Shown here: positions 5,052 through 5,139 of the stretch, one piece after another
Layout of the letters: each line of letters opens with the position of its first letter
How positions within the stretch are numbered: position 1 is the first letter of the stretch
NCBI GenBank assembly: GCA_025359005.1
Contig: JANYHP010000289.1
Location: forward strand, 1-5,139
DNA from: Hyphomicrobiaceae bacterium
GTDB taxonomy: Bacteria > Pseudomonadota > Alphaproteobacteria > Rhizobiales > Hyphomicrobiaceae
Direction: 5' to 3'
DNA: 5,139 nucleotides
The notes under the pieces: model-generated
Databases searched by the model: none
Told to the model about the DNA's origin: nothing
Seen by the model: the letters and a program-made list of their open reading frames with translations, nothing else
Translations under genes and position numbers: made by a program

Positions 5052-5139
5052 ATGCCTTCTCTTAAGCCAAATGCGCGCGTTATTTCCAGCGCGATCGGTG
5101 GGACGCGTTTGTCCTACACGATCGAAGGGCACCCAGGTT
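5052..5139 (+). CDS. Probable site-specific (tyrosine) integrase, N-terminal end only
   Basis: ATG at 5052 opens a frame that stays open to the window edge (29 codons), beginning MPSLKPNARVISSAIGG and continuing TRLSYTIEGHPG. AGGTGGGGA (5036-5044) ends seven bases before the ATG and can serve as ribosome binding site. The N-terminus resembles the arm-binding start of tyrosine recombinases, where a short strand precedes a 'GL-L-V-PSG-K-W' type segment that would lie just outside the window. No catalytic residue is visible. The call rests largely on position: first gene after a tRNA-Arg 3' fragment, AT-rich DNA and direct repeats, reading away from the att site. Another element-borne gene at this end is possible. 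Confidence 0.5.
   Translation, partial: MPSLKPNARVISSAIGGTRLSYTIEGHPG

Overview
The window looks like accessory DNA from a high-GC proteobacterium. The GC-rich codon use, and the resemblance of the two main proteins to families I know best from Hyphomicrobiales (Rhizobiales), suggest an alphaproteobacterium. The lineage is inferred from recall, not from a search.

Layout. Positions 1-169 look like the 3' end of a group II intron. A short C-terminal reading frame runs into a domain V-like hairpin, followed by a domain VI-like hairpin with a bulged A seven bases before a GAT end. Positions 170-708 carry no convincing intact gene. They hold a minus-strand coding remnant ending at 239 that resembles the C-terminus of a DNA methyltransferase, several GC-rich inverted repeats, and a pair of TTCAACGT-containing near-palindromes that may be control sites. 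Positions 709-3459 encode a complete SNF2-family ATPase of about 916 residues, with an N-terminal bacterial extension of the DUF3670 type and all the main helicase motifs. Seven bases later comes a 324-residue SWIM zinc-finger protein (3467-4441) with a lysine/alanine-rich, histone-H1-like tail. The two genes form an evident two-gene operon.

Positions 4442-4785 hold no convincing gene. On the minus strand, 4786-4830 is the 3' part of a tRNA-Arg(CCU) gene, from anticodon loop to CCA, with no 5' half. This is the usual signature of an attachment site left by an integrative element. It is followed by an AT-rich stretch, then three exact 11-bp direct repeats, and from 5052 the first 29 codons of an open frame that runs off the window and is probably the element's tyrosine integrase.

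How it fits together. The SNF2 and SWIM proteins probably act together on DNA or nucleoprotein: an ATP-driven translocase plus a separate zinc-binding, DNA- or protein-binding partner. The pair sits between remains of mobile DNA (intron end and methyltransferase remnant) on the left and a tRNA integration site on the right. Because only the tRNA 3' half is present, the element that used this site should lie to the right. The SNF2/SWIM pair is therefore either flanking chromosome or part of a neighbouring, possibly older, island.
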